From assembly GCF_001005215.1 (NCBI RefSeq), contig NZ_LBNQ01000033.1:1-64000 (forward strand): a stretch of 64,000 bases of DNA. Direction: 5' to 3'. This document shows positions 26,621 through 35,813 of this stretch, one piece after another. The position numbers and the translations under genes are program-made. The number at the start of each line of letters is the position of its first letter. Position 1 is the stretch's first letter. The notes below the pieces were generated by a model. That model was given only the letters and a program-made list of their open reading frames with translations, made no database searches and was not told where the DNA came from. The DNA is from Lampropedia cohaerens. GTDB taxonomy: Bacteria; Pseudomonadota; Gammaproteobacteria; Burkholderiales; Burkholderiaceae_C.

Positions 26621-28138
26621 TCACAGAACCTTGCCGGCTACCTTGTTTACACCTGACCCGGCGCTATCACGCGCTTCCTTGGAGCCGACAGCAAGGTTCT
26701 GAGCAATCACCCCAGCCTTAACTCCGACCCACCCCAAGGCAGCGACCCAAAACGTCGGCAGGACCAGAAACATCGTGCCCGTGACGAACATTAGGAGCAT
26801 GTCACCGAAGGCGTTGTTCAGTCCTACCAACGGGTCGAAATTGGTGTGCGGCCGGTTCCAGCCGAACCCCCAGCCATAGAGCGCGTCGAGGATGGTGCTG
26901 TCAATCCAGCGTGCAAGCTGAAACCAGAAGTCCGTGAAGAACAGCGCGAACTGCACGACGCTGACCGTGACCACCGTCTTCAGGTCATAGGTGCCCACGA
27001 CCAGCACGAGCGGGATGCAGATAACCAGTGCCATCTTGAGCAATGCAAGCACCATGGGCAGGGCCTGCCTCGCGACGTCCATGGCTGGAAACGCGGCAAT
27101 CGCGCCGACTGCCATCCCAACATCGCCCGTGGCCCGCGTCACAATGTTCGGCAGGGTCTTGTCGATCTGGCCGCCGTAGTCGGTATAGACGCTGCCCTGG
27201 TTCAATTTCTGCTGCCGCGGTGACGCGATCGTGCGGATTACCGAGTCGTCCACCTCGGCTCGGCTCAGGAACCCGGCCCAGCCCGCCAGGCGATTGAGCA
27301 GGCTCGGGTCCACCTGTCCCAGCAAGCGTGCCCGCAGGCCATTACCGCCATCGGCCCACCATTGCCTGCAGGTCGGGTAGCCACCGCCACTGGATACCTG
27401 AGCCAGCCCGGCGTCGCGGTTGCTGTCATAGGGCCAGTCATCGCGCGGCGTGCTGGAACGGTACGTGTCGTAGTAGCCGTTCGTGTCGGTGAAGAACCGC
27501 GATCCGATCCAGGTCACGTCGTGCATCTGCTGCTCATCGAGCTGAGGGCGCTGCATGAACAATTTGGCCCGTGCAGGCCCATAGCAATCCCGCGAGAAAT
27601 CCGCTACTTCCTGAGCCAGCACCGGGTCATCGATGCGCGTGGCGTCGATCTCCATGCGCATCTGCCGCAGGTCCGTGCCACACGGGATCGCCGCCACCGA
27701 GGCGCTCGTGACGGCGCGCGAGAGTGCATGCATGAACGCCCACCAGACGGGCACCTTCGCCGACTGGTTGTTGATGGTGCTGAAGGACTGCGACCAGCCG
27801 GTATCCGTGGGCTGCGGCACGCTGACCTGGCACTGGGCCGAGCGCGAGCTGTCGTACTGGATGGTGTTCAGGTCCACGTCGATGAACGGAATGCCGGCGA
27901 ACATCACCACCACGATGGCGACGAAGACCCGGTTCTCGATGCGGGCGGCGCTCAGCACGCCTTTATTGCCCTCGTCGGCACCTTCCGCACGGGCCTTCAA
28001 CCACTCCTGCACGATGATGGCGACGAAAGGCAGCGCGAATACCCCGCTGGATACCAGCACCGCCCAGATGCCGTTGTTGACGATCCAGGACACCAGCGTC
28101 AGGTAGTACTCCAGGTAGTCGGTCGTGAAAAGCGTCAT
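26621..28138 (-). CDS. traG: Conjugal transfer protein TraG, N-terminal type
   Basis: This 505-residue integral membrane protein has N-terminal hydrophobic segments (about 20-40, 75-95), a soluble central part and more hydrophobic segments near the C-terminus, as in the TraG N-terminal domain of F-type systems (mating-pair stabilisation). The start at 28138 has GGGGAGA 8 bases upstream, which beats the ATG at 28156. Downstream in the operon of the small membrane protein gene. Confidence 0.88.
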   Translation of the reverse strand: MTLFTTDYLEYYLTLVSWIVNNGIWAVLVSSGVFALPFVAIIVQEWLKARAEGADEGNKGVLSAARIENRVFVAIVVVMFAGIPFIDVDLNTIQYDSSRSAQCQVSVPQPTDTGWSQSFSTINNQSAKVPVWWAFMHALSRAVTSASVAAIPCGTDLRQMRMEIDATRIDDPVLAQEVADFSRDCYGPARAKLFMQRPQLDEQQMHDVTWIGSRFFTDTNGYYDTYRSSTPRDDWPYDSNRDAGLAQVSSGGGYPTCRQWWADGGNGLRARLLGQVDPSLLNRLAGWAGFLSRAEVDDSVIRTIASPRQQKLNQGSVYTDYGGQIDKTLPNIVTRATGDVGMAVGAIAAFPAMDVARQALPMVLALLKMALVICIPLVLVVGTYDLKTVVTVSVVQFALFFTDFWFQLARWIDSTILDALYGWGFGWNRPHTNFDPLVGLNNAFGDMLLMFVTGTMFLVLPTFWVAALGWVGVKAGVIAQNLAVGSKEARDSAGSGVNKVAGKVL

Positions 28139-28152
28139 CGCGCCATCTCCCC

Positions 28153-28512
28153 TCAACCGGCCTGCATCAGCAGGCTGGCTTCCAGCGCCACGATGGCGAC
28201 GACGCCCGCGACCTCGGTGCGCACCAGGCGGCGCCGCGCCTGGGCGTCGTCCTCACGTACCAGCAGCCGGCGCCGCATCCAGACCCAGCCATAGGCCGTC
28301 GCCCCGTACAGGCACAACCGCCACACGAAGAAGTAGCCCGATGCGGCCGCGAGCCACCGCTCCCAGCCGGCCACGCTCCCGACCAGGTAGATGCCGGCGA
28401 CGTTGGCCCCCACCGCAGCGGCGACGATCACCACCGCCCACAGCAGTGCTTTCGCCGCGCGCCGGCTGAACAGCCAGCGCAAGGGGCGCCAGGTCATGCG
28501 CATTGCGCTCAT
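28153..28512 (-). CDS. Small ICE membrane protein, unknown function
   Basis: This 119-residue protein has about three hydrophobic segments (23-48, 55-75, 102-116) with many Arg between them. It sits between the TIGR03755 gene and traG as in other ICEs of this class. ATGA overlap with the preceding stop indicates translational coupling. An internal Met at residue 6 is an alternative start. Confidence 0.75.
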   Translation of the reverse strand: MSAMRMTWRPLRWLFSRRAAKALLWAVVIVAAAVGANVAGIYLVGSVAGWERWLAAASGYFFVWRLCLYGATAYGWVWMRRRLLVREDDAQARRRLVRTEVAGVVAIVALEASLLMQAG

Positions 28513-29903
28513 GGCCGGACTCCCGGATTGCCCTTCTGCAACTGGTCGAGGCGGTCGGGCACCGGATCGCCCTCGTAGATGCCGCGCGAGCCGGCCGCGC
28601 GCGTACCATGGCGCTGGATGATCGCCATCGGCGAGTTGTTCGCCAGCTCGCGGCGCAGCTCCAGCTCCGTTTTCAGGTTGCGGATCTCCCGGTCGAGCGT
28701 ATCGCTCTCGTGGTTCACAGCCTCGACCGCCAACTCGTTGGCCGCCACGTTGGGCTCCTTCTTTCCCGTGAGCAGCGTGCGCTGGAGCAACAAGGCCTTC
28801 TCCAGCACCGACGACAGCGCCACCTCGGACGCAAGGCGCCGCGCCAGCAGGTCCTGGTCCGGCTCGTCGCGCAGCGCCTCGATGACGCCGCGCGTGATCG
28901 GCAGCGACGTGCTGCCGGCCTCGCGCAAGTTCTCGAAGGTGGTGTTGCGCACGCCGGAAACCAGTTCCTGCAAGACTTCCAGTTTGGCTTCGTACTCCTC
29001 CTGGATCAGCGGCGTCAGCCCCACGCCGGGCACCGTCTCGGTCTTGGTGCAGGAATCGCACGTGCGCTGCACCTGTTCCCCGAGGACCCGGGTGGCCCAT
29101 TCGGTCGCCTGCTGCGGCGACGTCCAGGTCTGGCAGGACAGGCTCGCGCAACTGGCGGGCGCGATGGAGGGTGTGTCCGTCACGCCGCGCCCGTTGACCA
29201 GGTTGTAGCCCGCGCGGGTGACGTCGCCGACCACCCGAATGGCGGACTGGCCTGCGCCACCGGCATTGCTGCCGCCCACCCAGGGAACGCCGTCGTTGCC
29301 GCGGCGCGTCTCAGCCTGCTCGACGGCCGAAACGGCATCGTTGCTGCCAACCGCGTCACGCAGGGCCATGCCTTCGGCCATCTGGCTCCAGCCAAGCTGG
29401 CCGCCCGCCGTCTCGGCCATCTTCTCGGCCATCGCGCGGCACGTCAGCTTGGAGCGGTCGAAGTCCAGCCGCGCCTGCAGCACGCCGTTGGTCAGCAGGT
29501 TGTACAGGCCGGGATCGGCGCGCTGAATGATCAGCGCCGGCAGGGACGCCACCGCGCTGGTGGCGCTCTGGATCACGTTGCTCATGATCTGCTGGAAGCC
29601 GTTCGTGATGCCGTTGAGCTGGTTGCGCAGCGTGGTCTGGATGCTCATGTCGCCGCAGATCAGGTTGCTGTTCCACCCCAAGCCGACCCCGATGGAGCGC
29701 ATGCCAGCCGCGCGGCCCATGGACACCGCGCTGCCGCCTCCGATCGAGTACATGACGTCATCGCCAATGACGGGGCCGCTGTTCTGGTATCCGACCTGCG
29801 CCCACGCCAGGCCGCAGACCAGAGCGAGCGTGCCGGCCAGCGCCGTCGGGCGCAGCAAGTAGCACGCCTTGGCGGAAAGGTTCATCGGTTCAGGACGCTT
29901 CAT
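28509..29903 (-). CDS. Integrating conjugative element protein, TIGR03755 family
   Basis: This 464-residue protein has a signal peptide (ending near LAWAQ), a conserved N-terminal region (VMYSIGGGSAVSMGRA, GLGWNSNLICGDMS) and a Cys pair region (TCDSCTKTE), with a C-terminal coiled coil (about 385-430). By position after the TraU-like gene and before TraG it may be the counterpart of F TraH (inference). Confidence 0.88.
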   Translation of the reverse strand: MKRPEPMNLSAKACYLLRPTALAGTLALVCGLAWAQVGYQNSGPVIGDDVMYSIGGGSAVSMGRAAGMRSIGVGLGWNSNLICGDMSIQTTLRNQLNGITNGFQQIMSNVIQSATSAVASLPALIIQRADPGLYNLLTNGVLQARLDFDRSKLTCRAMAEKMAETAGGQLGWSQMAEGMALRDAVGSNDAVSAVEQAETRRGNDGVPWVGGSNAGGAGQSAIRVVGDVTRAGYNLVNGRGVTDTPSIAPASCASLSCQTWTSPQQATEWATRVLGEQVQRTCDSCTKTETVPGVGLTPLIQEEYEAKLEVLQELVSGVRNTTFENLREAGSTSLPITRGVIEALRDEPDQDLLARRLASEVALSSVLEKALLLQRTLLTGKKEPNVAANELAVEAVNHESDTLDREIRNLKTELELRRELANNSPMAIIQRHGTRAAGSRGIYEGDPVPDRLDQLQKGNPGVRP

Positions 29904-29912
29904 CGTGGCACC

Positions 29913-30863
29913 TCAGAGGAAATCGACGCTGCCCAGGAACACCTGCCCGCGGCGTTCGCAGCAGGCATACGGCCGCCACAGCGCCCAGGCGTAGTCGCCT
30001 TGCTGGGCCTGGGTCAGCGTGCCGCTGTGGGGGAAGACCACGCAGGTGTTCGACAGACGAGGGGTCAGCTCCTGCCACTTCCCGGTGGAGGTATCGCCTT
30101 CGACCAGCGCCCCGGCCGGCCAGTAGCCGTCACGGGCGTTGGCGAGCAGTGGCTGGTACACGTGCAACTGCCCGCGGCGCGTGACGACATCGCCCGCGCG
30201 CTGGGCCACCACCGCCCCGGATTTGTGGTCGTCGGTCTGGTGCAGGAAGCCACCGCGTGGATAGACATTGCCCCAGAGGTTCATCGTGGTGCGCGCACCG
30301 ACCTCACGCATGCCCGGAATCAACGCCTCCGGGTAGGCCATCTCGGGCACGTTGTAGCGCCAGGCCAGCGTGTCCAGGGTGCTGAGCAGATACGGCATGA
30401 AGGCCGTGCCCGCGCCTTGGCAGAAGTAGCCGGAGGACGAGGCGAACTGGTTGAACACCTCGCCGCCGGGATGGCCGATAACATCGCTGTTCTTGAATTT
30501 GGCGAGGTTGTTTTCGTGGTCTTCGTTCGTGGTCCCATCCCCACCTGCCTGTGCGGATGGGTTGGGCGTGCTCATCGCCTGCACCTCGACCCAGGGGTTC
30601 TCTCCGGTGTTGCTGTAGCTGGAGACGACCGCATCGGGCACGTAGTGCCGGACCTTGGTGGATGTGCGCACCGTGCAGCCCGTCCAGGTGCAGTAGAGCC
30701 AGTAGCAGATGCCCACCACCCGGTACTCCAGGCAGTCCGGCGACATGACGGAGGACACGATGGTGGCGGTGTTCAAGGCGTAGCTGCCCGTGGCGCTGAT
30801 CAGCAGCAGCGAGGCCACGGCGACGCGCAGGCGGCGCAGCAGGTCGAATGGGCGATGGGTCAC
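29913..30863 (-). CDS. TraU-like ICE protein, TIGR03756 family
   Basis: This 316-residue secreted protein begins with GTG at 30863, which has GGAGGA upstream and overlaps the previous stop as GTGA. A signal peptide ends near ATGSYA. Many cysteines (MSPDCLEYRVVGICYWLYC, TWTGCTV, PYACCERR) suit a disulfide-rich periplasmic TraU homologue needed for mating-pair formation. Confidence 0.88.
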   Translation of the reverse strand: MTHRPFDLLRRLRVAVASLLLISATGSYALNTATIVSSVMSPDCLEYRVVGICYWLYCTWTGCTVRTSTKVRHYVPDAVVSSYSNTGENPWVEVQAMSTPNPSAQAGGDGTTNEDHENNLAKFKNSDVIGHPGGEVFNQFASSSGYFCQGAGTAFMPYLLSTLDTLAWRYNVPEMAYPEALIPGMREVGARTTMNLWGNVYPRGGFLHQTDDHKSGAVVAQRAGDVVTRRGQLHVYQPLLANARDGYWPAGALVEGDTSTGKWQELTPRLSNTCVVFPHSGTLTQAQQGDYAWALWRPYACCERRGQVFLGSVDFL

Positions 30864-31306
30864 GGCTGCGTCCTCCGGTGTTGCTCGATGCGCGCGACGG
30901 CCCGGGCCACGTCCGGCTCGCCATAGACCACAAAGCGTTGATCCACCACGACGGCCGGGATGGTCGTGACACCCAAACTCCATGCGTCGGTGACGCCCTG
31001 GTAGGCGGTGCCGATGCGGCGCTGAAGATCGGTGCCGCCTTGCTTCAGGCGTTGCCGGACGATGGCTGCTGCCCGCTCAGGGTCGGCTGGAAGATTCGCG
31101 GAAAGCTCGGCCTCGATCCGGGGCGTTTCGCCCAACTCGATCAGTCGCTCGCCGCCCATGGTCTTGACCGGGTGGCGGCTGTCGGTGACGACCACCACGT
31201 CGGCGGCGAAGGTGGCCGGGCTGAACACCGCCAGAGACGTCGGCAGCGCCACGGCCAGGCCAAGGGTTCGCCAGCCTGGTGCGAACCGGGTAAAAGCTGC
31301 TGGCAT
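30860..31306 (-). CDS. TrbC-like ICE protein, TIGR03757 family
   Basis: This 148-residue protein has a signal peptide (ending near ATFAAD) and a thioredoxin-like fold: VVVVTDSRHPV, then GVTTIPAVVVDQRFVVYG with a cis-Pro-type turn but no CxxC. It corresponds to the TrbC-type pilin assembly proteins of F-like systems by domain and position. It starts the TIGR03757-03756-03755-traG operon. Confidence 0.85.
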   Translation of the reverse strand: MPAAFTRFAPGWRTLGLAVALPTSLAVFSPATFAADVVVVTDSRHPVKTMGGERLIELGETPRIEAELSANLPADPERAAAIVRQRLKQGGTDLQRRIGTAYQGVTDAWSLGVTTIPAVVVDQRFVVYGEPDVARAVARIEQHRRTQP

Positions 31307-31416
31307 GTCATGTGCCCCGGAAGTTGATCAGGGCCATAGTCAAACGCCGAACCCCAGGCGGCCCCAACAAACAATGCGCATCGCGGCCACCCCGCATACC
31401 TGCTTGCGTCGCCGCA

Positions 31417-31445
31417 AAGAAAAAAGCGGAGGCCGAAGCCTCCGC
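31417..31445 (-). terminator. Rho-independent terminator after radC
   Basis: GCGGAGGC and GCCTCCGC form a perfect 8-bp stem (31426-31445) with loop CGAA (TTCG on the transcript side), followed on the minus strand by TTTTTTCTTT. It lies 26 bases past the radC stop. Confidence 0.85.
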
Positions 31446-31470
31446 GCTGATCAACGAAGCAGTGCAACCC

Positions 31471-31965
31471 TTACAGCAGGCCGGACTCCGCAAAGGAGAA
31501 CGGGGCACCCTGGCCGACGATGATGTGGTCCAGTACCCGCACATCGATGAGCGCCAGCGCGGCCTGCAGTTGCTGGGTCAGCATGCGATCCGCGCTCGAC
31601 GGCTCGGAAATGCCCGAGGGGTGCTGGTGCGCGAAGACCACCGCGGCGGCATTCAACTCCAGCACACGCTGCGCGACGACACGCGGATAGACCGATGTCG
31701 AGTTGATCGTGCCCCTGAACAACGGCTCGTAGGCCAGCACCTGGTGCATGCTGTCCAGGAACACAGCGGCGAATATCTCATTGGGCTCAGCGACCAGTTT
31801 CAGACGCAGGTAGTCCCGCACAGCGGCCGGTCGGCTGAGGCACGGTCCAGCTTTGAAGATCCGTCTCTCCAGCAGCACGATGGCTTGCTGGATGATCCAG
31901 TCCTCGTGTTGGGTAGCGATGGCGGAAAGCGACTCCAGGTAGGAGTCATTGACGACGAAAGACAT
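31471..31965 (-). CDS. radC: RadC-family JAMM protein
   Basis: This 164-residue protein has the JAMM metal motif HQHPSGISEPSSAD (His-x-His, then Ser and Asp). RadC-like proteins are very common on ICEs and plasmids; a DNA-repair role was proposed historically, but the activity is unclear. The start at 31965 (MSFVVND) has TCTGGAGG upstream. A long structured leader precedes it, and a strong terminator follows, so it is probably its own transcription unit. Confidence 0.9.
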   Translation of the reverse strand: MSFVVNDSYLESLSAIATQHEDWIIQQAIVLLERRIFKAGPCLSRPAAVRDYLRLKLVAEPNEIFAAVFLDSMHQVLAYEPLFRGTINSTSVYPRVVAQRVLELNAAAVVFAHQHPSGISEPSSADRMLTQQLQAALALIDVRVLDHIIVGQGAPFSFAESGLL

Positions 31966-32140
31966 GGCGAACCTCCAGACGGTGAGATCGGAGGGCGCGC
32001 GCCCTGGGAGGGCAAGCCCTCCTGGGGAACGAACAAGGTGCATCCATCACCGCGGTAGCGGTGATCGTTCGCGGCCAGGACGCGAGGCGAACGGGTTGCG
32101 GTCAGCGCAGCGGACTGCGCCGTAGCCTTGAAGACCGGGG
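31966..32140 (-). promoter_or_regulatory. Structured 175-nt leader of radC
   Basis: On the minus strand there are several strong hairpins in series: GCGCAG/CTGCGC (32105-32120), ATCACCGC/GCGGTGAT with a 4-base loop (32046-32065), GGAGGG/CCCTCC with CTTG loop (32007-32022) and palindrome AGGGCGCGCGCCCT (31992-32005). The first part repeats upstream of the DUF3577 gene. A candidate cis-regulatory 'radC RNA motif' has been reported in Proteobacteria; I recall this but cannot confirm the match. Confidence 0.55.
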
Positions 32141-32176
32141 CTACCTGGGCATGTCGCCGACGACGTCGGCAGGCAT
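32101..32176 (-). repeat. Dispersed structured repeat, copy 1 (before radC)
   Basis: About 76 bp matches 59141-59216 at roughly four of five positions, including GAAGACCG, ACTGCGCCG and a 15-bp palindrome GCCGACGACGTCGGC (32156-32170). In copy 2 the palindrome is GCTGACGACGTCAGC, so the two differences keep pairing. The left part of this copy (minus-strand 5' part) encodes the last residues of the DsbA-like protein. Confidence 0.7.
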
Positions 32177-32905
32177 TTCCGATGTGGGTGTGGTGGCGGG
32201 ATCGCCGGCGGCGAGCATGTCCATGGCTGACAGCAAGGCATCGCCCTCGATCGGACCCTGCAGCAGGATCGCCTTGCCGCTTTCGCGATCGTGCAGCCGC
32301 AGCGACGGCGTGGCGGTCACGCCGCTGTTCGTGGCTTCCGCAGTTTGGGTACGAATCGCCGCGTCGGGCCGCTCGCTCGCGATGCACTGCTCGATGGCTG
32401 GCGTCAGGTCGGGGTAGCGCAGGTCCTCGGGCAAGCCCTGGCCGTCGCTGCGCGTGTGGGCATATACCCACTCGACGGCTTGCCAGAAGGTGGCATGCCC
32501 GCCGGCTTCGCCGGCGCATTCCGCCAGACGCGCTTCGGCAGAAGCGGCCGGTTCATGTGCGGCCAACGGCAGGTGGTGCCATTGCAAGGCCACGTCGGCA
32601 TTGCCGGCCACCCAACGTTTGAGCACAGGGAAATAGGACCGGCAGAACGGGCATTCGAGGTCCGCGTACAGCGTCAGTGTGAAACGACCTTCCGGATTGC
32701 CCATCTGCCACGGAGGCCCTGCCACCTGTGTCTCGCTGACTGGCGCCGAAGTCTGAGGTGTGGACCCGCCTGGCGAACGGGACACGAGCCAGATCAGCAG
32801 CAGCGCAACCAGCACTGCAGCCAACGCCCACGGCCAGCGGGTCCCCCAGCGCCGACGGCGGAACGCCTGCACCTGCATCGGGATGGAAGGATGTTTGTGT
32901 TCCAT
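32141..32905 (-). CDS. DsbA-like thioredoxin-fold protein of the ICE transfer region
   Basis: This 254-residue protein has an N-terminal membrane anchor (about 24-41) and a periplasmic thioredoxin-4/DsbA domain with the active-site motif ECPFCRSYFP (CPFC) and a VTATPSLRL cis-Pro region. It probably forms or isomerises disulfides in the Cys-rich transfer proteins (TraU-like and others). The start at 32905 (MEHKHPSIP) follows traC closely. Its last 11 residues (MPADVVGDMPR) are encoded by the dispersed repeat. Confidence 0.88.
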   Translation of the reverse strand: MEHKHPSIPMQVQAFRRRRWGTRWPWALAAVLVALLLIWLVSRSPGGSTPQTSAPVSETQVAGPPWQMGNPEGRFTLTLYADLECPFCRSYFPVLKRWVAGNADVALQWHHLPLAAHEPAASAEARLAECAGEAGGHATFWQAVEWVYAHTRSDGQGLPEDLRYPDLTPAIEQCIASERPDAAIRTQTAEATNSGVTATPSLRLHDRESGKAILLQGPIEGDALLSAMDMLAAGDPATTPTSEMPADVVGDMPR

Positions 32906-32918
32906 GGCGTTCTCCGGC

Positions 32919-35813
32919 TTACGACAGTTCCAAGGCGGGCGACTCGATGCCGCGTGCCTGGTCGATCTTCTCGGCCACCTTGAAGGCGGCTTCCAGCTCG
33001 GTGCAGCCGTATTGCTGCATGAGCTGGTAGCGCTCGGCCTTCTCCTCGGGTTCGGTCTGCGCAAGCGCGAGGTAAAGGCTCGGCGGCACCGCGCGGAACA
33101 ACACTTCCATCGACTTCGACAGGATCACGCCCTCGGTGAATTTCCCCCCCTCCTTGCGCGCAGAAAGCATCAGCGCTTTCTGCGCTGGTGAGAGTTCACG
33201 GAAGCGTGCAATCTTCTCGACCTCATCGGGCGGCATCGACAGGCAGATCCACCACTCAATCATGTTGAGCATGGGCTCTGCGGCACGCGGCAGGTCGTCG
33301 ATGTTCTGGGTCGCCAGCCAGAACCAGGCGCCCAATTTGCGCCACATCTTGGTAATTTTCACGACGTAGGGCGCGAGCAACGGGTTCTTCGTGATGATGT
33401 GGCCTTCGTCGGTCACATTGATGATCGGACGACCCAGGTACTGGTCGCGCTCGGCGATGTTGTTCACCGTGCTGATCAGGCTGATGTAGGCGATGGAGAG
33501 CTGCGCGTTGTAGCCCTCGCGGGCATAGGTCGCCAGATCCACCAGCGTGATGTCGGCCTCGGGCCACGGCGTGCCATCGCGGTCGAACATCTCGCCATCG
33601 GTGCCTTGGCAGAACATGTCCATCGCGTCCGCCATCTCCAGCAGCCGCATGCGCCGCATCTCGGGAAGCGTCGAGTCCTGACCGCGGGCGCGCAGCGCGT
33701 TGCGCACGTCGCGAGTGAGCACCGTGCGCTTCTCAGCCACGCAGTGTTCGGCGGCGTCGAGGATGCACTGGCGGATCAGCGAACGGTCGGCCCGCGTCAT
33801 CCGGGCTTCCTCCTTGTCCTCGCCGCCGGTGATCATCAGCCGTGCCGTGATCTCCAACTCGCCCAACACGTCACGCTGTTCGTCTGCCTCCATGACCGAG
33901 GCATCCGGTGGCAGGTCTTCGTCCAACGCATCGGCATCGAGCGTCTGCACGTCGCTGGGTGTTTCGATCAGCCGGCGGGCATCCGCGAACGGTGCCAGGC
34001 TGATGCCCGATCCGGGGGCCAGCTTGACCCGGTTCACCGTCAGGCCCAGGCGCCTGGCGAAGTCGCTGAACAGCCCGAAGCTGTTGCCGGCTTCCACGAT
34101 GAAGAGGCGCGGCCGGTAGATGGCCGTGACCTGGTTCAGCAGGTTGTTGAGCGTGGCGCTCTTGCCCGAGCCGGTGGGGCCGAACAGGAATAGATGGGCA
34201 TTCATCTGCCTGTCTAAGCGGTTCAGCGGATCAAACGTGATCGGCCCGCCACCGCGGTTGAAGAACGTGTTGCCCGGATGGCCCGTACCCTGGCTGCGAC
34301 CCCACGCCGGCGAGAGATTCGCCACATGCTGGGCGAACATCAGTTGGGTGAACCAGTTTCGCCGATCCTGCGCGGGGTTGTAGCAGCACGGTAGCCAGCG
34401 CAGATAGCTGTTGAGCGGCGCGACTTCATCGTCCTCGCGAACGGGCTGCAACCCCGCGTTGAGCATCACGTTGGCGAGGTCCAGACCGCGCCGGTCAAGC
34501 TCGGCTTCGTCGCGTCCGCGCAGATAGAAGGCCAGCGTGCCGCGGTAGAGTTTGTGCGCGCTGCCGATGAGCGAGCGCGCCTCCTGCACGTCCTTGAGCG
34601 TCTGCTCCGATGCCAGTGTTTCGCCGACTGCCTTCTTCGCCAGGTGGTTCAGGTGCGATTCGAGAATGTCCTGGGGCGTCGCCACCATGGTCAGACACAT
34701 CGTCGTGTCCTCGGGCATCTGATCGAACAGCGTGTTGATCGCATCGCCCTTGCGGGTTTCGCCAGTCAGGTGTCCCGTTCCGGGCGGCATGCGCAGCCGG
34801 TCAGTGACCAACACACGGTGCGGTATGCCGTCGAAGTGCCAGGTGCCATGCTCCACGTCCGAGCGTGGCTGGCTGAAGAAAAGCCGCTGGCTAAAATCCC
34901 GCCCGCTCGCCAGTTCGATCTCGCCAGCCTCGGTGTCGGCGGGGTAGCGCGCGAACGCATAGAAGCGCTCCCGGTCCTCGACCCCAGGCCCGAGCAGCGT
35001 CGGACGCGGGTTGAACCAGCGCAGCAGCCAGTCATGGACGTCTGCCGCACCCAGGCGGCGAGCCTGGATGCCGGCGTTCGCCAGCCCGCCGCACAGGCGG
35101 TCGCAGACGATGTTCAGCATCTGCTCGGGTGTCTGGCCCCGGCGGTTTGCCTGGCCCTGTCCTTGTCCGGTCACGCGGCGATAGACGACCATGCGCACAC
35201 GCCTCGTCTGGCCGCGCCAGCGCAAGCGTGTGACCACCGTGTCCTGGAACAAGCCACCGGGCTTGGCCACCGCGCGCAGATGGTGGGCAAAGAACCGCAG
35301 GTAGAACTCCGTGAACACCGTGCCACGGGCGCGCGGCTGCACGTAGTCGCGCAACGTCTGCATGTACTGGTCGAAGCTCGGTTCGTCCTGGGCGTAGAGC
35401 TGCAACACCCAGGGGTTCTCGTCCAGTTCATCGAAGCTGTCCTGGAGCGCGTTTTCTAAGGCGTCGCGGGCGTGCGCGAGCCAGCCGGGTTCCCGGCCCT
35501 CGGTCCCCAGCGGCACCAGCTCGAAGAAGGCGGCCACCGATTGGCCGTCCTCCAGGAGCATCGATTTCGACTCGGGCAAGAACTCCACCCAGGGCAGCAG
35601 TTCCACGAAGGACGGTGCGACGTCGTACAGCGCCTGCTCGTCGGCCTCCGTCGCCGGCTTGCGGCCCCGGACTGCCGAGCCGGGTTCGGGGATGCCGACC
35701 TGCCGCAAGGCCTCGACGTGGCGCTGCCAGCCGTCCGGCTGCTCATCATCACCAGCGCCGGATGCGGCCAGCTTCGGCGCGGCCGGCTTAGGCCAGGGAA
35801 GTTTCCACCGCAT
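32919..35813 (-). CDS. traC: TraC/VirB4-like conjugative transfer ATPase (PFL_4706 family)
   Basis: This 964-residue protein has an N-terminal VirB4-type domain and a C-terminal P-loop ATPase domain with Walker A LFGPTGSGKSATLNNL (about 543-558) and later Walker B (NVTDEGHIITKN). It powers pilus assembly at the inner membrane. It follows the TraV-like lipoprotein gene with a one-base TGATG overlap. Length is normal for the family. Confidence 0.93.
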   Translation of the reverse strand: MRWKLPWPKPAAPKLAASGAGDDEQPDGWQRHVEALRQVGIPEPGSAVRGRKPATEADEQALYDVAPSFVELLPWVEFLPESKSMLLEDGQSVAAFFELVPLGTEGREPGWLAHARDALENALQDSFDELDENPWVLQLYAQDEPSFDQYMQTLRDYVQPRARGTVFTEFYLRFFAHHLRAVAKPGGLFQDTVVTRLRWRGQTRRVRMVVYRRVTGQGQGQANRRGQTPEQMLNIVCDRLCGGLANAGIQARRLGAADVHDWLLRWFNPRPTLLGPGVEDRERFYAFARYPADTEAGEIELASGRDFSQRLFFSQPRSDVEHGTWHFDGIPHRVLVTDRLRMPPGTGHLTGETRKGDAINTLFDQMPEDTTMCLTMVATPQDILESHLNHLAKKAVGETLASEQTLKDVQEARSLIGSAHKLYRGTLAFYLRGRDEAELDRRGLDLANVMLNAGLQPVREDDEVAPLNSYLRWLPCCYNPAQDRRNWFTQLMFAQHVANLSPAWGRSQGTGHPGNTFFNRGGGPITFDPLNRLDRQMNAHLFLFGPTGSGKSATLNNLLNQVTAIYRPRLFIVEAGNSFGLFSDFARRLGLTVNRVKLAPGSGISLAPFADARRLIETPSDVQTLDADALDEDLPPDASVMEADEQRDVLGELEITARLMITGGEDKEEARMTRADRSLIRQCILDAAEHCVAEKRTVLTRDVRNALRARGQDSTLPEMRRMRLLEMADAMDMFCQGTDGEMFDRDGTPWPEADITLVDLATYAREGYNAQLSIAYISLISTVNNIAERDQYLGRPIINVTDEGHIITKNPLLAPYVVKITKMWRKLGAWFWLATQNIDDLPRAAEPMLNMIEWWICLSMPPDEVEKIARFRELSPAQKALMLSARKEGGKFTEGVILSKSMEVLFRAVPPSLYLALAQTEPEEKAERYQLMQQYGCTELEAAFKVAEKIDQARGIESPALELS

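Noticed and set aside
28503..30926. An 807-codon plus-strand frame opposite traG-side genes
   Set aside because: It is antisense to the TIGR03755 and TraU-like genes, which have signal peptides, start signals and the gene order of known ICEs. The frame contains no domain.
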